Source: Tremella fuciformis | Taxonomy: Eukaryota > Basidiomycota > Tremellomycetes > Tremellales > Tremellaceae | Direction: 5' to 3' | NCBI GenBank assembly: GCA_032768795.1 | Contig: CP136491.1 | Location: 1,860,001 to 1,924,000, forward strand | DNA length: 64,000 nt | Shown: piece after piece, positions 42,052 through 54,411 of the stretch | How the letters are laid out: each line of letters opens with the position of its first letter | Numbering within the stretch: the stretch's first letter is position 1 | Position numbers and translations under genes: made by a program | Notes under the pieces: model-generated | Told to the model about the DNA's origin: nothing | The model's database searches: none | Seen by the model: the letters and a program-made list of their open reading frames with translations, nothing else

Positions 42052-43904
42052 ATGCCCTCTCGTACAGCTGTAACCTCGCCCCTTATCGCCCCCGCCACGC
42101 CCGTATCGATGCGCCCATCCCCGCTCCCGTCGTCGGAATCGTCTACCCCAAAGGGTCCCCTCCCGCTGCCCCCTCCTGCCCTCTCCGCCACCCCTCCCTC
42201 CCTCGCTCACCTCACGCCTCTCCGCCTCGTCGCGCCTTCGAGCCAGCCCACAACTGCCCTGACACCCCGCTCCCAAGCACTGCCACCCATCTTGAACAAC
42301 AGTCCTGCGCTCGACGCGGGTCATCAAGCGGTGATGGTCCGTGGGAGGCCGTACCCGAGCGTCCTTGAGCCCGGTTTGCCGCCATCGGGCTACTGCCTTC
42401 CGTTCGTCATGCCCGGACCCGCTCTCAGGCAGTCCATCCAGCCCACGGGGGAAATACAGCAGACTCGTCGCAGTCGCGTCATGTCGCATCATCCATATGC
42501 CCCTTCGGTAGCGACTGCACTCCGCCCTCTTCCTTCCCGGCCGCCCCCTACCTGCAACACAATGCTTTCGGTGGTCCATAGCCATCGCGAAGCATCTGAG
42601 AAGAGTCGGCTCTCCGCCGCCACGGCTCCTGTCACCACCAAGGGGGCCGCCTTCTACACGCCCCGCACGCCGGCGGGTATCCTCGCCGAAATGCCCGTCA
42701 CGCCAAACGAAATCCCCCACTTTGCGCTCGACTACGAGCGGCCCAGCGTGGTGCATCCGCCGCCGCCCGGGGCCAGCGTGCGATCTTATCGTCATGGTCA
42801 TCGACCGCCGCCTTTATCTGCCGAGCTGATCTTGCGGCGATTCCAAGTGCCCAAGAATGGGTGGATGGGGGTGCCGCCGCTGGACAGGACCGAGAAGTGG
42901 GGGTGGAAGCTCGAGGTGGAGGAAGAGGCGCATTCGCCCACCGTCTCGGCATCAGAGCATAGTGTGAGTGTGAATAGGTCGGCAGGAGAGGTGTGGCCGG
43001 TTTCGCAAAGCTCAAAGTCAGGATATGCTGCAGCTCCCCCGGCTGGTTTGCGATATAAAAGTCGTCGACGAGTTTGGGAGGTCCGTGCCGCTAAAGTAAG
43101 CCGTGCCGGCGTTTCAAGGCGAGAGAGCGGTGACTCACGCACAGCAACCCGCACCTCGTGCGCAAGATGCAGTATCTTACGGTAGCGCTGACCATCGACT
43201 CCTTCGAGCCGAGTGGGTCTCCACCACACGGTGATAGAAGGGAAAGTGGCACCCGCTGATCTCAGTCCCTCGGGCCGACCCCGAGCACGCCACGCCTTCC
43301 TCAGTCTCAGCGCGCCCTCCTGGCGGTCGTGAAAGATTATTGGGCCAGACGACGCAAAGCGCCAAGATTATCGAGGTGGACGGGCGTCAAGTCATACGGG
43401 CTGTATTCGACACGCTGGTGAGTTCGGGAACATGCCGCCTTTGGTGAGACGGTCGTGTGTAGATCTGCGCTCGGACGATGAGCTAGAGTGGCCATCCTTC
43501 AAGACCCTGTTCATTGTCCGATCCCACGTCCCACTGCCCACTTCAGTAGAGATCTCGCCTGCCCTTGGGGCTGTAGCTGAGCCCCCACTCGCTGTGTCTT
43601 GACATCTGGTCAGCAAGAGTAGAGCTGAGGACAGTCGACCTCGCACCCCGGCAAGTACACGCTCTGCGCCAAACTCTACGCCCCGGCAAAGTTCATCTTC
43701 TCCCCCGAGCACATGGGGCGATTCCTGATGGCTAGTCTTGCCGGTCATTTTGGAGCGCCGCCCTCGGGTCTCGTCGAGGTGCTGGCCGAGGCGCACACCG
43801 GGTCTCTCGTGGCCATGTGAGCGGACACGTCTCCACGCTTGACAACTTTTGAATGGAAGTGGCGGCTGACGTGCAGGGTGCGTGGGGGAGCGATGGATGG
43901 CTAG
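42052..43904 (+). CDS. regulator-like protein, possibly a divergent velvet factor
   Basis: ATG 42052 opens a long Pro/Ser/Thr-rich region (about 300 residues), ending SASEHS at 42966. An intron (42967 to about 43031) leads to LPRLVCDIKVVDEFGRSVPL, another (about 43097-43143) to NNPHLVRKMQYLTVALTID. Further downstream, GQTTQSAKIIEVDGRQVIRA, a VFDTL/DLRSDDE junction and GKYTLCAKLYAPAKFIFSPE can be read before a stop at 43902-43904. The succession resembles a velvet domain (PPP-x-VRLIV, FYVLTVDLW, DLSVR-G, then FTVYSPKKFPG), but identity is weak and several splice sites are guesses. The alternative is a fungal protein of unknown function. The disordered N-terminus would suit a transcriptional regulator. 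Confidence 0.4.
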
Positions 43905-44504
43905 CATTCCGCGTCCAATATGGACGACTCCATGCGAGGTGAGTCTGAATCTCTCACTCGGTCCGCAATGACTCTGAGTTGTGATGTGGGAGGGTCGTTC
44001 CCGCGGTACAATGGGCGTGCGCGCGACACGACGCTGACGTGCAGCTGCTCAACATTGCTCGCTGGTTTCGTCTTTGCCTCGTTCGTCACACGGGCCCGAC
44101 GTGCGACCTACGGAAGCAGCGGTCAGCTTCGCGCAGGCGGGAGCGGCTGGAGTGGCGCAGGCGCCGGCATTGGAGGAGGCGAGAATTACGGACGCAGCAG
44201 GCGCCTCGCATGGCGGCAGCGATCTCGCAGCGCAGCGAGGGATCTCAGCTCGCAATTGTGGATCGCAGAGACAGAGGCAGAGGCAGAGAGCGGTCGGGAC
44301 TGGGCACCGTCCACGCGCAGACAGCCGAGGGCAGAACGGGTAGAGGGTCTTCTTGTACGAGACATCGCCGGCGAATCTATACAACTTGTCCCAGCGAATG
44401 AGAGTCGTGCGCACTAGCGCTCGGTGCATGTGCTGTACGCGGTACAGCATGAATGAATTAATGCTACAGTAGATGTCCACCCCGCTCACCCGCCATCTCG
44501 CCCC
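43905..44504. other. unclear region between two genes
   Basis: A plus-strand frame (43920-44417) is open for 165 codons but is dominated by Arg/Ser/Ala/Gly and looks like GC-biased noise or a 3' untranslated part of the preceding gene. An alternative is additional exons: GACGTGCAG followed by CTGCTCAACATTGCTCGC (about 44040) resembles an acceptor plus exon. Confidence 0.35.
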
Positions 44505-45018
44505 TCACAGCAGGACAGCCGCCAGTCCCCCCATCCCCAAAACAGCACCCACGACCCAACCCGCTCCCCTGCTCAAATCCACACACCTCCGCGCGCCGCC
44601 CATAACGGACGCGCTGGCCGTAGGGCTGGCCGCCGCCTCCGCCTTGCCCGTCGTGGTTGTGATGCTGGTGCTCAGCGCCCCGGCGCTATAGGTCGTGTTT
44701 GCCGCTGGAATCGATACGCCCTCCGGCGTGGACACTTGGACCGACGAGGCGGATGACGATGACGACGCGGTGGGCGTGAACATCTTGAGCGAGGTGATGG
44801 GTGCCGTCTCCCTATTTATCAGCTTCGTCGGAGCAGGGGAGAAGGACGCACGATTCGGTGAATACCGTCGTGGAGTTGACGACCTCGCCTGCGCCTCCAA
44901 TCTCGGCAAAGGCGCGCCCTTCCAACTGAACCCGGCTAGCATCGCCACGAGTAAGAAGGGGCGTGGCCCCTGCGCTGCTGAACGCGAGGAGGAGCGATAG
45001 CGCTGTGCCGGACCGCAT
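44505..45018 (-). CDS. small secreted, probably GPI-anchored, Ser/Thr-rich protein
   Basis: ATG 45018 begins a signal peptide (MRSGTALSLLLAFSSAGATP). After VVNSTTVFTES a 40-base intron (GTGCGT...CTGATAAATAG) shifts the frame to ETAPITSLKMFTPTASSS. The middle is Ser/Thr/Ala-rich, with N-glycosylation sites (NST, NTT). It ends in a hydrophobic segment (GAGWVVGAVLGMGGLAAVLL) with no basic tail, preceded by small residues, the pattern of a GPI-attachment signal. About 157 residues. Likely a cell-wall or plasma-membrane surface protein; no catalytic domain. Confidence 0.7.
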
Positions 45019-45774
45019 TGCGTCGTGTCAAGTCGTGTTGGGTCGCGTCACGAAAGCTAGCCGCCGCAAGCTGCAAGGGAGCACGGGCGCAGAGAGCTCG
45101 TTCTGGCTGGCTGGCTGGACCGTCGCTGCGAGTGGTCGGGTGACGCCGGCTGCGAGCTCGCTGCCGCAATCTGGTGTCGTCTGGTCGGGCGTAGATGGAG
45201 AGCGGAGTGGTGTAAGGAGACGAGACAGAATGAAAGGAGCGTACGATAGGCGCTGGCTGACAGTACAGTACTTGTACGCTACGCTGGGCGCAGACGTGGA
45301 GAGGGAGAGGAAGGAGGGGGTGCTGCGGCCCGTCGTCGTGTTTGAAAGGAGTGTACGGGTGTGTACGCGTCTTGACTCGCCTGTCACGTCTTGAGCGAGG
45401 GCGAGTGAGAGTGATCTTGAGTGAGAGGATGAGAGTTAGCATGTTTGCTCGACCCGTGAGGGTGGGTTGGTGCATGCGAAGCGATGCTAAGCCTGTGATC
45501 CTGTGATGCGACGAGGGAAAGAGAACGAGGGCTGCTCAGTGATGGTGAAGTAGCGCATTACCCCGTGGTTTTAGCGTGTTTCACCTCGACGCTATACATA
45601 CCTCGTCACACGTCACGGCGTGGTTGTTGTACATGCTCATCTACTCAATATCGCGCCGTCCACCGTCCAGCGTTCACTCGCACTCGCGCTCGCACTGACA
45701 CCACGACGCTCCTCCATGCAGTATACGGGATATGGACATGGAGAGCCTCCCTGGCGGGAGGCTCCGACGCTCCC
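45019..45774. other. intergenic, promoter of the surface-protein gene
   Basis: GC-rich with direct GGCTGGCTGG-type words (45107-45118). No coding gene supported. Confidence 0.4.
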
Positions 45775-46853
45775 TCACTGCGGCGGCACCTGCGCGTCCT
45801 TCTCCTGCGGCGGCGTGGCCGTCATCGGGATCTCGCCCGCCTTGCTCAGCGCATCAAAGTAGTGCGGGGGCCAAACCACCGCCCAGGCCGCAATGGCCAG
45901 CGCGAGCGGGAGCGCGTCGAGGCAGTAGAACCACACCTCGTTGGTCATGTACTTGCCGCTGCGCCCCGAGTGGTACTCGACCGCGCGGTAGCACGACCGG
46001 ATCTGCGCATCAGCACTGGCCGTAGGCAAAGACAGCAGGGAGACGCACGATGAAGCCCATGCACGTCCACACGATCACGCAGTACACGACCTTCCAGTTC
46101 TTGCCGAGGGGCATGCCGCGCGCCTGGTCCATCACGTGTTGCCGCGTGCGGGCCTTGAGGAAGAAGACGATGACGAGGCATGTGAAGAGGCAGAACGAGG
46201 CGAGCTGGGCAAAGATGCCGACCATGCAGATCTGAGATCAGCCAAGACCCGAGCTATACTAGGATTACCCACCGTCTTGCCCGTCTTGGCCGTGCTGGCT
46301 TTGTTGGAGATGGTCATGGCGCCGCCCACGGCCTGAATCAAAAAAGTGACAATGTCGCTGCCCACAAAGATCCTGGCAATCCAGTTGGGGCGCAGGAAGA
46401 GACAGTCGGAGGCGTCGAGCGCCGTGGCGAGGCGCGGGAGGATGACATAGTCCTGCGCGATGAAGCCGCACGGGCTGAGCAGGATGAAGAGCGTCTCGGC
46501 GATCGCCCAGCCCTTCGAGTCGTAGTGCTTGCGACAGCCGATCATGAGGCCGAAGCCGACGGCCATGGTGGTAGTGGAGATGCAGAGCGTGAGCATGAAC
46601 CGGCGGCCTTGCCTGTAGAGGCCTGTCCGGGTCAGCACCGCGCAGCTTTGTGAGGTACTAGACTCACGCGTCCAGTACGTCGCTGCGAGCGCGCCAAAGA
46701 CCACCAGGCCAACGACACACAGGGCGAGGTTGGGAATGTACCCGAGGCTGCGCTCAGCTACCCCATTTCTACCAACAAATAAAACACTCACTACACCCGG
46801 TTGCCCTCGCTGTCAACGACGACTCCCTGTACTTTGTGCGTTTCGACGGTCAT
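45775..46853 (-). CDS. RTA1-like seven-helix membrane protein
   Basis: Member of the fungal RTA1 family (Rta1, Rsb1, Pug1), plasma-membrane proteins tied to resistance to amphipathic toxins and export of sphingoid bases or porphyrin. ATG 46853-46851 encodes MTVETHKVQGVVVDSEGNRVY, split by an intron, then YIPNLALCVVGLVVFG. Motifs: ETLFILLSPCGFIAQDYVIL (the conserved family block), FLRPNWIARIFVGSDIVTF, GGAMTISNKA, ICMVGIFAQLASFCLF, RLPAVFAYGQC and RAVEYHSGRSGKYMTNEVWF, which is the family's C-terminal signature. Seven hydrophobic spans are evident. At least four introns of 45-60 bases. Confidence 0.9.
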
Positions 46854-47330
46854 TGTCGCTTGTCAAATGCGATGTTTGGCCAGTGATGTGAGTGTGAGGG
46901 GGAAGAAGACGACGGGCGGTGCGAGCCAGCCTCTTATAGACTACCGTGCTGGATGCATGCAGCCTGCGCCATGCCCCATGGCCATGGGCTGGGCTGGGCT
47001 GTGGGCTGAATCAGTTGGTCGTCGGTGCGTGTCGGTGGACGTCGGAGTGCACCTCGGAGCTCGGATCGGAGAGGGTCGAAAGCCTCCGAGTACCGCTCTG
47101 GGTAATTAGTAACTGAAGCATTTAGCTTGGGGCGTCGTCGGCGCCCGGCGCTCGGCGCTGCAGACCGTCTAGGATGGGCTGGCCGAGGTAGCGCAGTACA
47201 GCATGTATGCAGAAGAACATGTCCCGACTGAAAGAAAGACGGAGTCGGTCGATCCCCCGTCCCAAAGAAGGCTAACCGAATCAAAGTTGCACTCGATGCT
47301 TTTTCTCCGACACACTGTGCCCACCCGATG
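46854..47330. other. intergenic, promoter of the RTA1-like gene
   Basis: No gene; contains a GGCTGGGCTG direct repeat (about 46985-47000). Confidence 0.4.
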
Positions 47331-48522
47331 CTAAAGAAGCACGATCGCCTCGCCATTCCCCACCTCGGCGTACGCCCCCTCGGCCCCAGGCAACGACTGT
47401 AGGACGTCCTGCACGCTGTACGTCTTGCGGCGCAAAAACCAACTGACCACGCCGCCGCCCCGCTTGACCTCGTCGTGTGTGCCGACCCAGTACTTGGCGC
47501 GCAGGACGGCCTGCGCGGCGAGCCCGTTGTGCGCGCCGAGGTTGAGCTGCTGGCCCCAGTCGATCGACACGTCGTGCAGGCCGTGCAGGAAGCAGAGGGG
47601 CTGTAGGGGTGGGCGGGCGGTGCGGAGCGAGGCGAGCGCGGGGGAGCGTATGCCGTGTGGCGTGTAGATGATGCATTCCGAGGCCTTGGCCGAGGACGGG
47701 TGGGGTGCCGCCCACACCACCATCACCGCCGAGTGGTAATAAAAAGCATCCCCACTCGTCTGCACACGCCCGACGCCCACCCAGCCGGGCACCCCACCGA
47801 CCCCGCCCAGCTCGGCCCGCCAGTCGGCTTGGAAGACAGGCAGGTCGTGCACGATGTCAAAGTGTTTCCATGAACGCACGAGCGCCGCGGCCTTGGGGGC
47901 GGCGAGGACGCGCACGGCGGGGTCGAGCTGGAGTAGGGTGGCGCGGTGACAGTGGTCCGTGAATTCGTGCGAGATGGCCACGGCGTGGATCGTGCCGCCC
48001 GTCGCTGTCTCTGTCTCTATCTTCCGCTCTGTCTCTGTCTCCGTCTTCCGCTCTGGCTTCGTCTCTGTCTCTGGCTTTGGCTCTGTCGTCGTCTCGCTCT
48101 GTTGTTGTTGCGCCGCATACGCGCCGCAGAGCGCCTCGACCTCCCGTATGAGCTCCCGCACCGCCGCTATGCTCCCGCGCGCCGGGCGCTGCGCATGATA
48201 CTGTTTCGAAAACCACGACGCGACGTCAGACTGAGATCCCGCGAGCCACGGGTCCAGCAGGATATTGTACCACTCGATACGGCCCCCGCCTCCCCCAGAA
48301 TTTGTGTCTGAGGCTCGGCCTCCGGCCTCGCTGGGGACGGGGAGCTGGAGCAGCCACGACGTATCCGCGTTAACTGGGCGTCAGCTGGCCCCTGCAGCGA
48401 GAAAAGGGGGACGGGCGATGGTGCAATATAGGCCGGCGGTATTTCGTGGCTCGTCGCACGATATCGGCGAGATCGCTCGACGCGTGTCCCCTCTCCCCAT
48501 CACCCCCCTGTACCTCTTTCAT
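47331..48522 (-). CDS. metallo-beta-lactamase-fold hydrolase, fungal
   Basis: Main exon 48373-47331 encodes NADTSWLLQLPVPSEAGG, WYNILLDPWLAGSQSDVASW, a long Thr/Glu-rich insert (TEPKPETETKPE..., about 30 residues), then VAISHEFTDHCHRATL with the H-x-x-x-D-H metal motif, and a C-terminal half with ECIIYTPHGIRSPAL and LHDVSIDWGQQLNLGAHNG. This is the layout of a fungal family of uncharacterised MBL-fold proteins related to UlaG-like lactonases. The start is uncertain: ATG 48522 with a short first exon (MKEVQG|V) fits, but other starts are possible. The Glu/Thr/Lys-rich insert is low complexity and coded by a (GAGACAGAG)n-like repeat. Confidence 0.7.
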
Positions 48523-48687
48523 CTCTCCTACTAGCTACGTTATACATGCACATACAAGCACATGAATACGAGTACAGCGCGATCGGCGATCTGGAATGTT
48601 GGTTCCGAGTGGTACGACCGCTCGGCCGTGCCTCGTCGATCGCACGGCACGGCTTTCCCGGAATCACTACTCTACACAAACTACGGG

Positions 48688-51070
48688 CTAAGCCTGCATC
48701 CACCCGCCCGAGATGAGCTGGTCCCAGTCGATATCCAGATCCAGCATGCCATCCAGTATGAGACCATCCCACTGCGTGGCCCAATCGCCCGCCGCCGCTG
48801 GGCCAGCTCCCCCGCCGACCGAAGCAGACAGGGCGCCTAGACCCGTGGGGCCCTCGGGGCCAATCTCCACGCCGGTGCTCATGCCCAACGCGAGCCCCCA
48901 GCCGTTGCCCACCCCATGCGGCGGCAAGACGTAAGCGCCCGCAGCCGGCCCCTGCGGGTGTTCGTCGTGCATGTGCATCTGCATCTCCGGCCCGGCGGGG
49001 ATTTCGGCGGGGAACCACTCGGCGGCCTGGGCCGCGACGTCGAGCTCGCCGTACGCGGCCTGGACGCGGCGCACGACCTCGCCAAACTCGCCGCCGACGT
49101 GGTCGAGCATGCGGCGCTCGGCGGCGATGACGGCGGGCATGCGGACCATCTGGGGCGGCACGGCGCCGCGCACGCGACCGACCTCGTTGGCCACCCTGTG
49201 GGCGGTCATGGTGGCCATGAGGACGAGGTTGAGGATGGAGGCGGGGACGAGGGTAAGGTGCGCGGGCGGCGTGTCGACAAACGAGCGGATGACCGTGCGC
49301 GCGGTCGACGTGAAGTCTTTCATGAGAAATTTGTAGCCTGGTATGCGCAGGCGCGGGTGGTACGGCGTCGGGACGGAGAGCGCGACGCTGACGATGCGGA
49401 TGCCGAGACCGTACATGAGCGAGTAGGTCTCGTACATGGTGAGCAGGTGGTCTTCTGCGAGGACGGCCCTGAGCGTGTCGAGCTTGTTGAGGAAGCTCTC
49501 CCAGACCTGCGTGAGAGACGCCATGTCGACGAGCAGGCCGCGGCTGACTGTATCCTCGGCCGTCGAGATGGTATAAACGAGCTCGCTGCTGTAGTCGAGC
49601 AGGGCGTTCTGGGCCTGTAGAGCCTCGAAAGAGCGCAGGACGGCGGGGTCGTGCATCCCAGGCGAGTCGGGGACGTAAGGGAGGGAAGAGGGGAGGCGGG
49701 AAGTATTGGCGGTGAAGACGGTGCGGAGGCTACACTCAACAATGACTCTGCGCAGACAGGCAAAGGTCACTCACATGTTGTAGCGGACCTTGATGGCCTC
49801 CCACTGGCCGTCAGCACAGACAGGCTGGGCTGGGACTCACCAGCAGGGCCTGCTCGAGCTGATCAGGGCTCATAACGCCCACACGCGCCTGTCGCTCCGC
49901 ACGCGTTTCAAAGCCCAGATCCTGCCCGATGGTATAAGCCAGCGAGACAAGCCGGAGCGCCGAAAACTGAGGGGACGACGCCGAAGCCGCATGCGAGGTG
50001 AACGCATTGGCGGGAGCGAGCGAGAGGACGAGCAGGCCAAGGAGGACGTCGGGCCCAACTGCCCCGCGGAGGACGTGGACGAGCGAGTCCTCGACGAGGT
50101 CGGCCAGGTGGAGCTGGTGTAGGGGGCGCGTATGGACGAGCATGGCGAGGCGGAGGAAGGGGTGGGTGGGGGCGGGGGCGGTGGGCGGCTCGGGTCGAGT
50201 GAACAGGGGGAGAGGGAGGATCTGGCTCATGCGTGCTTTGAAGCTGCGGGGGTGAGCGGGCGTCGACGGCACGGAGACGCCAGTCGAGGGGAGTGGAGCT
50301 GAGAGACGCAGGGAGAGAATTAGAGACTCACGCATGGTAATACATGTCCATCTGCTCGGGCGAGACGACGCCCTCCTCGACAACGTCGGGAAACCCAGCG
50401 GGGTCCACGAGGGCATAAGCAGTCTCATCGAAGCGGTGCTGCCAGCGCAGCTTGCGCTCGTCGGCCCTTCTGAGGAAGATGGACGAGAGCTGGATCTCGT
50501 GACGCCTGCGCCGGCCACTTTGCTCCCCTCTCACTGTTGCTGCCGCTGTAGCGGCAGCGGTAGTGGTGGCTGTATTGGTGGAATGGGCGAGGGGCGTCGA
50601 GCCATGCGACGCCGAGGGGGGCGTGGGGGTAGGATACGCCGAATCAGGCGAGGCATAGGCATGCCCCTGCCCATGTCCGTTGGCTCGAGACTGATGCTTG
50701 TGGTTCGAGTGCCGAGCGTGCAGACGAGCCTCGAGGTCCTTGACGCGCTCTTCTAGCCGCGCATACCCCTCCCTCTGGCCTCCTCTACGGGTCGCTTGGC
50801 CCTCCGCCGACGAGGGCGACCCCTCCGACTGCCCATGCCCATGCCCATGCCGGTACCCTCGCGCTTGCGCTTGCTCGCTGGCGCTCGCAAGGCTAGGCAG
50901 CACGCTCGGCGGCTCGTCGATAAATGAGCACCGCTCGTCCCTCCTCCGACAGCGCCTGCACCCCTGCGCGGGGACGAAATCTTCGCAGCGGACTTTGGAG
51001 GTGACGCAGGACCGGCATGCGCGGAAATCTTTTGGGATGCGGGGCCGTTTGGCGCGGGGCGGCGAGGACA
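48688..51070 (-). CDS. Zn(II)2Cys6 transcription factor, cluster member 1
   Basis: Starts MSSPPRAKRPRIPKDFRA at 51070. The binuclear zinc cluster is CRSCVTSKVRC followed by CRRCRRRDERC (C-X2-C-X6-C-X8-C-X2-C-X6-C), followed by a coiled-coil linker (RLEERVKDLEARLHARH), a Ser/Thr/Ala-rich linker, and a fungal-specific transcription-factor middle region (LRRADERKLRWQHRFDE, HPFLRLAMLVHTRPLHQLHL, GLLVLSLAPANAF, GQDLGFE). It ends with an acidic WQ/DWDQL segment (LDLDIDWDQLISGGW). Several small introns. Clearly a paralogue of the factor at 55598: both have FLRR, D-L-G motifs and the same DWxQ(L/M) C-terminus. Flanks an MFS transporter that it may regulate. Confidence 0.88.
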
Positions 51071-51341
51071 TTGCGCGAACAGCCGAGCGGGCGAGCAGGC
51101 CAACTGAGCGCGAGCTCGTTCCACGTCCCAAGAGCGTCGAGGGGCACGCCGAACGACGGAGACAGACAAGTTGTGGAAGAGAAAAGCAGTACAGAACAGC
51201 GGCGTGCCTGTCGCCGTCGGCGGCCGAGCCCAGCTCCGAGCTGCTTCTCTATGTGATGTGCATGTCTAACACTCTATGTGGATGTGACAAGTAGATATGG
51301 ACCTGACAGGTGATGATGATGAGAAACACGCTCACGACCGA

Positions 51342-53112
51342 CTACATAACGCCCCACCACTGCCCCAGCTTGGCGCGGCGGCTGGCGACCATGCTCAGCG
51401 CGCCCACTAACACGGTCACGCCGGCAAAGTACGACACGGCCTTGAGGCCGCCGCTCGTCAAGAGGGCGCCGGATATGGGAGGGCCGATGAGGCAGCCTAT
51501 ACCCGTGATGGAGATGATCATGCCGATGCGCCGGCCCAAGTCGGCGGTCTGCCATCAGCCTCGCGACCACGGTCAGCAGAACCGAGACTCACATCGCCCA
51601 GCTGGGCCACCGAGGGGCCGAGGAGCGAGACGTACATGCCCTGGAAGCACCCGTTGGTGACTGCGATCCCGATCAGACTGCTCTTTGTCGACGCGTACGG
51701 CCACGCAAATGTCTGCCGTCAGCGTTTGAATCTCACCGAAGCCGCAGCGGCGCCGGACGGCTCACGGTGGCCATGCTGCCAAACAGGCCGGGGATGAGCA
51801 GGTTGACTGGGCCCATCTTGTCCGCGACGAACGCGGGCAGCAGCCTGCCCGCCAGGCTGCCGGCATTGGCGATGGCCACGAGGTAGGGCGAGAAGTCGCC
51901 CAGGCCGATCGAGGCGCCCGAGACGTCGATGTAGGACAGCGGGGTGTACAGGCCGAGCGCGATGAGGAGCGCGGAGAAGGAGAAGAGGGCGTAGGGGGCC
52001 GAGAGGAAGGCGCGGGGGTTGACGAGGCCGCCCGACACGTGTCGAGGAGGAAGGCGGGGTTTCATCGTCTGTCATCAGCACGCAGCGTGAGATGCCCGGC
52101 AAGGGGCTCACGAAAGCGAGGAACGCCGTGCAGTACAAGATGATGAATGCGCATATACGCATGGACCACTTGAAACTGTCCGTCAGCTGCGTGAGCAAGG
52201 ACGAGCGGTGGGGGGAATGACCCGAGGGGCTCGAGGATGTTGTGCACAAGAACGGGAAAGACGACACCGCCCACACTGCCCGCGGCAGCGACGATGCCGA
52301 TGGCGAGGGCCCGCCTGCGGTGGAACCAGTGGCCCATCATGGGGATGGTGGGCGAGAACAGGATGCCCCCGCTCACGCCCGTCAGGAGACCCTGGCACAG
52401 GACGCACTGCCAGTACGCCTTGACTTCGGCGGTGAGGATGAGGCTGACGGGGTAGATGACGCAGGCGGTGCGGATCGGCCAGTGCGAGTGGCCTGTGTCG
52501 AGCAGCCGGCCCATGAACAGGCCGGGGAAGTAGAAGAGGAGGTACTGCAGGGAGCCGATCCACGCGCTATACATCAGCTCGACCCAACGGCTGTGAACGC
52601 GATAGCTGACATGGCCGACGAGGTCTGTTCGGGGAAGAGCGTGTCCTGGTAGTACTGCTGGAAGATACCCCACGAGTTCTGCCGTCAGCGCGGACCCAGG
52701 GACGTGCATAGAAGCTCGGCAAGGGAGTTAAGGAAGGAAGGCGCACCAAGAAGCCAAAGGTCGCAAAGATACAATGGCACCCGCCAAGAACGACCAACCA
52801 CGCCTCCCAGCCCCCATCGGGAAAGTGCACCGGCGGGTGATGGTGGCCCGGGTGCTCCTTCTCCTCCTGCGCCTCAATATTGCCAGCGGCGGGGTCGACA
52901 CCCGTCGCGAGGCCCCGGTCGGCATCACATATTTCGTCTTCGTCGTTCTCTTCCTGGCGCTGGCGAGCGGGCAGGTCGCCCTCGCGGCCGAGGGGGTTGT
53001 CGACGGCCTGTTTGTCGGTGAGGGTCGAGGTCTGGCTTAGCTGCGTGGTGGAGCCTGTGGGGTAGGAGGTGTAGGACGAGCGCGAGCTCTGGCCTTGCTT
53101 TTCGACGTCCAT
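51342..53112 (-). CDS. MFS transporter, monocarboxylate (MCT/MCH) type
   Basis: Major facilitator of the monocarboxylate-porter subfamily. ATG 53112 opens a hydrophilic, Ser/Gln/Glu-rich N-terminal tail (about 85 residues), then the family signature FPDGGWEAWLVVLGGCHCIF (helix 1). Further helices are seen around WIGSLQYLLFYFPGLFMGRL, GILFSPTIPMMGHWFHRRRA, LAIGIVAAAGSVGGVVFPVL, YVSLLGPSVAQL, and the C-terminal YFAGVTVLVGALSMVASRR. About eight short exons. The substrate cannot be read from sequence; such proteins in fungi carry monocarboxylates, riboflavin or secondary metabolites. It lies between the two related zinc-cluster genes. Confidence 0.88.
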
Positions 53113-53906
53113 CGCGGGGGTGGGCGCGGGTGGATGCGACAATGAGAGCGAAGGAGAAGATGTCGAGCTTGATGTATGACTATTGGGTCGTTGCACGGCA
53201 AGGCAAGGCGAGCGGTGATATCGAGGCGAGAGGCCAGTGCTGATCAATCCGATCCTGGGATCTTGGAATCAATCACGATCCTCCGTCCTGTCCTCTGTCC
53301 TCTGTCCTGTGTCCCGGGGAGAGGGAGGGGGAGCGAGAAGCGAGAAGGAGGGGAGGGGAGGATGAATCAGCCTAGTCGGTGTGATCCATCAGCGTCTCTC
53401 GAGTCGACACCCTTTTGTGATCTGATGCGTAAGAAGTAAGTAGAGAAGACATGGTTAGTCTGCAAAGTGGTCAGGTCAGGCTGGAAGCAAGGGTAAACTC
53501 TGACAAAATCGACCAGTCGAACGGAAGACATTTCCTTACGGCCGTCGCCTCGGAGACTATAAAGTACAGGTTCGGAACGGAACGACGGATAACTCGGCGT
53601 CGGGCCCCTGTCTGTTCCAGTGTGGTGGTGGAGCATCGAAGGAGTGACTACTCGTAGCTGAGGGGCTGGGCTGAGTGGCCGGTACACCGACAGTGCTCAG
53701 TGCCATTGACCCCGGCAGGCATCATGGTGTGTGGGTTATACCGAGAACAGGTCGGGGAGGATGAATCAGCCATTTGTCATCGCCAGCTAGCTTACGGCCG
53801 TACGGCATCTGATTGATGGTTACATGCAACAAAGTACAACAGTGCTCCGTAGAAGCTACAAAGACGAGACAGCTGCACGATCGTTCACGGCGGCAGGCAG
53901 TCAGCC

Positions 53907-54268
53907 TCAGCATCCACGCAAGCTGAGCTGGTGGGCCGGAGTATACAAAGACAAAGACGCCTCGACGAGAGTCAGACGGCGGTCGAGCTTGTCGACCCTG
54001 GCATCGAGGCGGTCGATTTTACGATCAAATCGTTGAATCATGGTGGAGAGCGCGTCCATTCTGCGCTGAAACAATCAGCCGTTTGACTTTCTGCACAGGA
54101 GAATCGTACCTCTAGGCTGTGGAGGGACTGAGAGACCGGCACAAGTTGACGCTGCACCGTCGTATCAATGACCCCGAGCCCGAGGGTCGCGACGGCGAGT
54201 CCGAAGGCGGTCAAGTAGACCGTAGGATGGACGCCGATGCGTGGCCTGAGCGGGTGAGGTCGGCGCAT
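53907..54268 (-). CDS. 105-residue membrane-anchored coiled-coil protein
   Basis: Two exons (54268-54110 and 54065-53907). N-terminus MRRPHPLRPRIGVHP, one hydrophobic segment (TVYLTAFGLAVATLGLGVID, about 17-36), then an amphipathic helix with heptads and alternating acidic/basic residues (RRMDALSTMIQRFDRKIDRL). No family recognised. Intron 44 nt with a CTGAT branch near the acceptor, which supports that the gene is real. Divergent from the DUF218 gene, whose ATG is 144 bases away, so they may share control. Confidence 0.65.
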
Positions 54269-54411
54269 CTTGAGATGGCGGCGACGAGCAACGAGTAACA
54301 AGTACTCGCAGCGATCGGTCGCGTCGTCTACCCCGCGCCTATTTTCTCCCAGACATCACTCCCTTGCACAGACGGGCATTCAGTCGCTTCACGCGCTCGT
54401 GGTTACGCAGC

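Noticed and set aside
42022..42801. Long minus-strand frame of 259 codons rich in Arg/Gly
   Set aside because: It is the antisense of the Pro/Ser-rich exon of the 42052 gene; composition follows from GC bias and no domain is visible.
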